From a bacterium (lineage in GTDB: Bacteria; Oederibacteriota; Muellerivitia; Muellerivitales; Muellerivitaceae): a stretch of DNA of 8,083 nt. The stretch lies in the NCBI GenBank assembly GCA_025980505.1, contig JAICXI010000057.1:1-8083 (forward strand). Reading direction: 5' to 3'. The notes beneath the pieces were generated by a model. That model did no database searches. It had not been told where the DNA came from and saw only the letters and a list, made by a program, of their open reading frames with translations. A program made the position numbers and the translations under genes. Numbering within the stretch: the stretch's first letter is position 1; each line of letters starts with the position of its first letter. This document shows positions 6,164-8,083 of the stretch, in pieces.

Positions 6164-6902
6164 TTTGCCCCTCGTCGTTTAAAAGGCCCAATTGCTCGGC
6201 CCGTTGGAAAAGGATGTTGTTTTCCAGGTGGATGTGCTTTTGGTTGTCCTGTTGCAATTCCCGGAAAAGCCGGTAAAGGTCCCGGAGTTCCCGGCTCGCG
6301 CCGGGGGAAGGGGTGAAACCCCGGGTGAGTTCCTCCATCTTGCGCCATTCACGCCCCATCATGCCGTGGTCGGTCATGAGAATGCGCAGGGGGTGGGTGG
6401 CCGGTGTGTAGCCCTGGAAGGGCCGGGGAACGGGGTTCCCCCGGTGTAGGGCCATTTCCACTTCCCGCAGATAGGGGAAAACCACTTCTTCCTCATCCAA
6501 CATGTGATTCCTGAAGTCATGGGAAAACCGGAGAAAAAGGCGCTGGAGCCACTCCCCTTCCGGGCCCTGGTTGCCGGAAACCATGGACTGTTCCAGCATT
6601 TTTTCGAGAAGGTCCAATTGCCGCCGGGTATAGGCGTGGTGGGTCCGGACAAGGTAATCGGCCAGTTCGGCCATGGGCTCCCGGGCCCAGTCCCGTTCGG
6701 CGTACCACTCACGGGCCGACGGCACCACATCCTCCAACGCGGCCCGGACTTCTTCGGGCGGCACTCCCGCCAAATAACAGGCTTCCCGCAAACTAAGCCC
6801 GCCTTGGGAAAAATAATCGATTTTATGCTTTTCGAAAACAGGGATGGATTCTTTGAGGGCGACGGCGATCTGACCGACGGTCAGGGATGGATCGATTTTC
6901 AT
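6120..6902 (-). CDS. RIC/YtfE/ScdA-type di-iron repair protein lacking the N-terminal cysteine pair
   Basis: A 260-residue member of the RIC family, which repairs iron-sulfur clusters damaged by nitric oxide or oxidants. Residues 1-60 match the DUF542/ScdA N-terminal domain and the rest is a hemerythrin-like four-helix domain. All six di-iron ligands expected from E. coli YtfE can be placed with matching spacing: H88, H133 and E137 (HMLDEEEVVFPYL), H179 (DHGMMG), H223 and E227 (HIHLENNILF). The usual N-terminal CCGG is replaced by YFSQGG (residues 30-35), so both cysteines are absent; a lone C42 follows nearby. The ATG at 6902 was chosen over a TTG at 6920 because GGAGG sits five bases upstream. 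It is the first gene of a pair with the phosphoribosyltransferase and has an FNR/HcpR-like site in its promoter. The last 14 codons overlap the next gene. Confidence 0.9.
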   Translation of the reverse strand: MKIDPSLTVGQIAVALKESIPVFEKHKIDYFSQGGLSLREACYLAGVPPEEVRAALEDVVPSAREWYAERDWAREPMAELADYLVRTHHAYTRRQLDLLEKMLEQSMVSGNQGPEGEWLQRLFLRFSHDFRNHMLDEEEVVFPYLREVEMALHRGNPVPRPFQGYTPATHPLRILMTDHGMMGREWRKMEELTRGFTPSPGASRELRDLYRLFRELQQDNQKHIHLENNILFQRAEQLGLLNDEGQNAAGGQKTATFQKP

Positions 6903-6978
6903 ACCGGCCTCCTTCTTCAAGGCGCCGTGGAAGGTGAGTGGTTAGGTTAGGGAAACCTCCGGTTTTTTTTACGGCCCT

Positions 6979-6984
6979 ATTATC
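6979..6984 (-). promoter_or_regulatory. -10 hexamer of the scdA-like gene
   Basis: GATAAT on the minus strand matches TATAAT in five of six positions, and predicts a transcript start near 6972 and a leader of about 70 bases. There is no good -35 hexamer in the G-rich stretch upstream, as expected for an activator-dependent class II promoter. The predicted leader contains a small AAACC/GGTTT hairpin (6953-6965). Confidence 0.5.
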
Positions 6985-7006
6985 GCCCCCCCGGGAAAGG
7001 CACGGC

Positions 7007-7020
7007 ATGACCTCGGTCAT
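7007..7020. promoter_or_regulatory. CRP/FNR-family operator (HcpR/DNR/FNR-like palindrome)
   Basis: ATGACCTCGGTCAT is a perfect inverted repeat. Its TGAC-N4-GTCA core has the size and layout of sites bound by FNR, DNR/NNR and HcpR (family forms TTGAT-N4-ATCAA and TTGAC-N4-GTCAA), differing in the outermost base of each arm. Its centre (7013.5) is 29.5 bases from the first base of the -10 hexamer at 6984, which puts it at -41.5, the class II activator position. The bound regulator is not in the window. Confidence 0.55.
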
Positions 7021-7031
7021 AAATTTAAACA

Positions 7032-7071
7032 CCGGTCGTTCCCTCTGCAAAGGAAGAGGCTTCAAGACCGG
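7032..7071 (-). terminator. Candidate terminator after the nitronate monooxygenase-type gene
   Basis: An outer stem CCGGTC (7032-7037) / GACCGG (7066-7071) encloses an inner stem CCTCT (7042-7046) / AGAGG (7055-7059). Read on the minus strand it is followed by TGTTTAAATTT, a T-rich but interrupted tract. It begins about 33 bases after the stop at 7105 and lies just before the FNR-like box of the next gene, so it would insulate that promoter. No perfect U-tract, hence moderate confidence. Confidence 0.4.
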
Positions 7072-7104
7072 GTTTACCGCGGACTCATTGGGGTAGGCGT
7101 CAAC

Positions 7105-8083
7105 CTAGAGGGGCGACAAGGCGGGCGACAAGCCTTCGGAGAAAAAACTCAGGAGATAACGAACCACATCGGCGGCGGAATAAGACAGTTTGGCGTTCTT
7201 CAGAAAAACCGCGATCCGGGCCAGGTCGTCTCCGGACGTGACGAGGGGTTTTTCCTGGTAACGGGTCCTTTGACTTTGGCCCATCCCGATGTTGGCCATA
7301 AGACCGTTGCATAGGCATTTGCGGCCCTTGGTTTCCTCCTCCACGCCTTCCTTTTGAAGGAAAGTTTCCACCGGCTCGCCCGGGCAACGGTAACCGACGG
7401 TCCCATCCTTCCGTTTGTAAACCGACCGAAGGTACCCCAGGTCACAAATGCGAGGCCGCAGGTCATATTCCTCTTTTTCCGAGAGGGTGCCCTCCAGCCG
7501 GACTAATTTAAAGGGAAAACCCGTGGGCGAGGCCACGGGATCGGTGAAGATTTCGGCCAGGCCTTTCAATACCTTCTCATAGACCTGCCGTTTAATGCTC
7601 TCGGCCAGTCCCGATTCCTCGCAATAGGCGAAAATCGTTCCAACTTGGACGCCGGCCGCGCCTTGCTCCAACGCCTGCTTTAATTTTTCCGGTGCCGCAT
7701 AGGAGCCTGCCAGCCAGAAAGGAAGGCCCAGTTTTTTCATTTCCCCCGGATCCACTTCGTCCCGCGGCCCATATTGAGGTTCCCCCTTGGAATTGAGTTG
7801 CAACGGTCCTCGCGGGGGGGCGTTGTGGCCGCCCGCCGTGGGTCCTTCGACGACAAAGCCATCCACGCGGCCCGTGGATTTCTTCGCCAAGGTGACGGCC
7901 AACACCGAGGAAGAAACGATGGCGATAAACTTGGGCCGTTTCAAAGGTTCCAGGGGAATACCCATGACTTTTCGGGGATTGAAGGTCATGCGGAAATCAT
8001 CGCCAGCCGCGGCCCCGAGAACGTTGACCTTCAGCGATACTTCCCGGTTCTGGGCCAGTTCATCCAAAAGGGAGGGAATGGCG
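7105..8083 (-). CDS. Nitronate monooxygenase / 2-nitropropane dioxygenase family flavoprotein, 5' end outside the window
   Basis: An FMN-dependent TIM-barrel oxidoreductase of the NMO family, whose members oxidise nitronates or act as FabK-type enoyl-ACP reductases. The frame is open to the right edge, so the N-terminal part is missing; 325 residues are visible. Seen in order are FIAIVSSSVLAVTLAKKS, DGFVVEGPTAGGHN (the family's AGGH motif), WLAGSYAAPEKLKQALEQGA and GVQVGTIFAYCEESGL (phosphate-binding barrel end), then a cysteine-containing C-terminal segment with RICDLGYLR, GYRCPGEP and KCLCNGLMANIG. That last segment marks a distinct clade of the family rather than FabK. The substrate is unknown. 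The TTG at 8067 is an internal codon and not the start. It lies upstream of the scdA-like gene on the same strand, 202 bp away, with a candidate terminator between, so it is probably a separate transcription unit. Confidence 0.88.
   Translation of the reverse strand, partial: AIPSLLDELAQNREVSLKVNVLGAAAGDDFRMTFNPRKVMGIPLEPLKRPKFIAIVSSSVLAVTLAKKSTGRVDGFVVEGPTAGGHNAPPRGPLQLNSKGEPQYGPRDEVDPGEMKKLGLPFWLAGSYAAPEKLKQALEQGAAGVQVGTIFAYCEESGLAESIKRQVYEKVLKGLAEIFTDPVASPTGFPFKLVRLEGTLSEKEEYDLRPRICDLGYLRSVYKRKDGTVGYRCPGEPVETFLQKEGVEEETKGRKCLCNGLMANIGMGQSQRTRYQEKPLVTSGDDLARIAVFLKNAKLSYSAADVVRYLLSFFSEGLSPALSPL

Noticed and set aside
6903..6920. TTG start at 6920 for the scdA-like gene
   Set aside because: It would put the GGAGG ribosome binding site inside the coding region; the ATG at 6902 has ideal spacing to it.
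6953..6970. AAACC/GGTTT hairpin with a T8 tract on the plus strand
   Set aside because: No plus-strand gene precedes it. The structure lies in the predicted leader of the minus-strand scdA-like gene, where the run reads as As and cannot act as a terminator.
1..8083. tRNA, rRNA, CRISPR repeats, insertion sequence ends or phage genes
   Set aside because: Scanning both strands by eye revealed no cloverleaf, regularly spaced repeats, transposase motifs or terminal repeats; the space is filled by ordinary chromosomal genes with short gaps.

Overview
This is an 8.1 kb stretch of a bacterial chromosome that looks moderately G+C-rich by eye. Genes are densely packed and most have a strong GGAGG-type ribosome binding site. 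Nothing in it looks plasmid-, phage- or transposon-derived. The gene set suits a free-living Gram-negative-type bacterium that meets low oxygen or nitrosative stress: two radical SAM enzymes (one with a cobalamin-binding-type N-terminus), an RIC/YtfE/ScdA di-iron repair protein, a hemolysin III/PAQR membrane protein, a membrane fatty acid desaturase and a nitronate monooxygenase-type flavoenzyme. The phylum cannot be fixed from the sequence alone; Deltaproteobacteria-like, Nitrospirota-like or other uncultured lineages are all possible.

Left part (1-3491). The plus strand carries the 3' part of a fatty acid desaturase, cut by the window edge. It converges on a minus-strand B12-binding radical SAM protein (885-2516). 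Upstream of that, also on the minus strand, is a PAQR/hemolysin III protein (2674-3339). A strong inverted repeat at 3398-3431 lies between the PAQR gene and the next gene and could end transcription from the latter.

Middle (3492-5515). A second minus-strand radical SAM enzyme (3492-4769) with extra C-terminal cysteines is divergent from a small plus-strand LuxR-type regulator (4858-5373). The two share an 88 bp intergenic region. The regulator has a PAS-like N-terminal domain with an unusual cluster of cysteines, so it is the obvious candidate to control the enzyme in answer to redox, metal or gas signals. Its downstream region holds two inverted repeats.

Right part (5516-8083). A minus-strand pair encodes an ScdA/YtfE-type protein (6120-6902) overlapping by 44 bp with a type I phosphoribosyltransferase (5516-6163). 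Its promoter region holds a 14 bp palindrome of the CRP/FNR/HcpR/DNR type, placed exactly where a class II activator site should be relative to a good -10 hexamer. The ScdA-like protein keeps all six di-iron ligands but lacks the usual cysteine pair of its N-terminal domain. Furthest right is a nitronate monooxygenase-type protein, cut by the window edge.

The strongest leads are the putative NO- or oxygen-responsive promoter of the scdA-like gene, the cysteine-rich LuxR regulator beside an uncharacterised radical SAM enzyme, and the local concentration of membrane or lipid-related genes (desaturase, HpnP-like B12 radical SAM protein, PAQR). No RNA genes, CRISPR arrays, insertion sequences or origins were seen, and no gap between genes exceeds about 200 bases.
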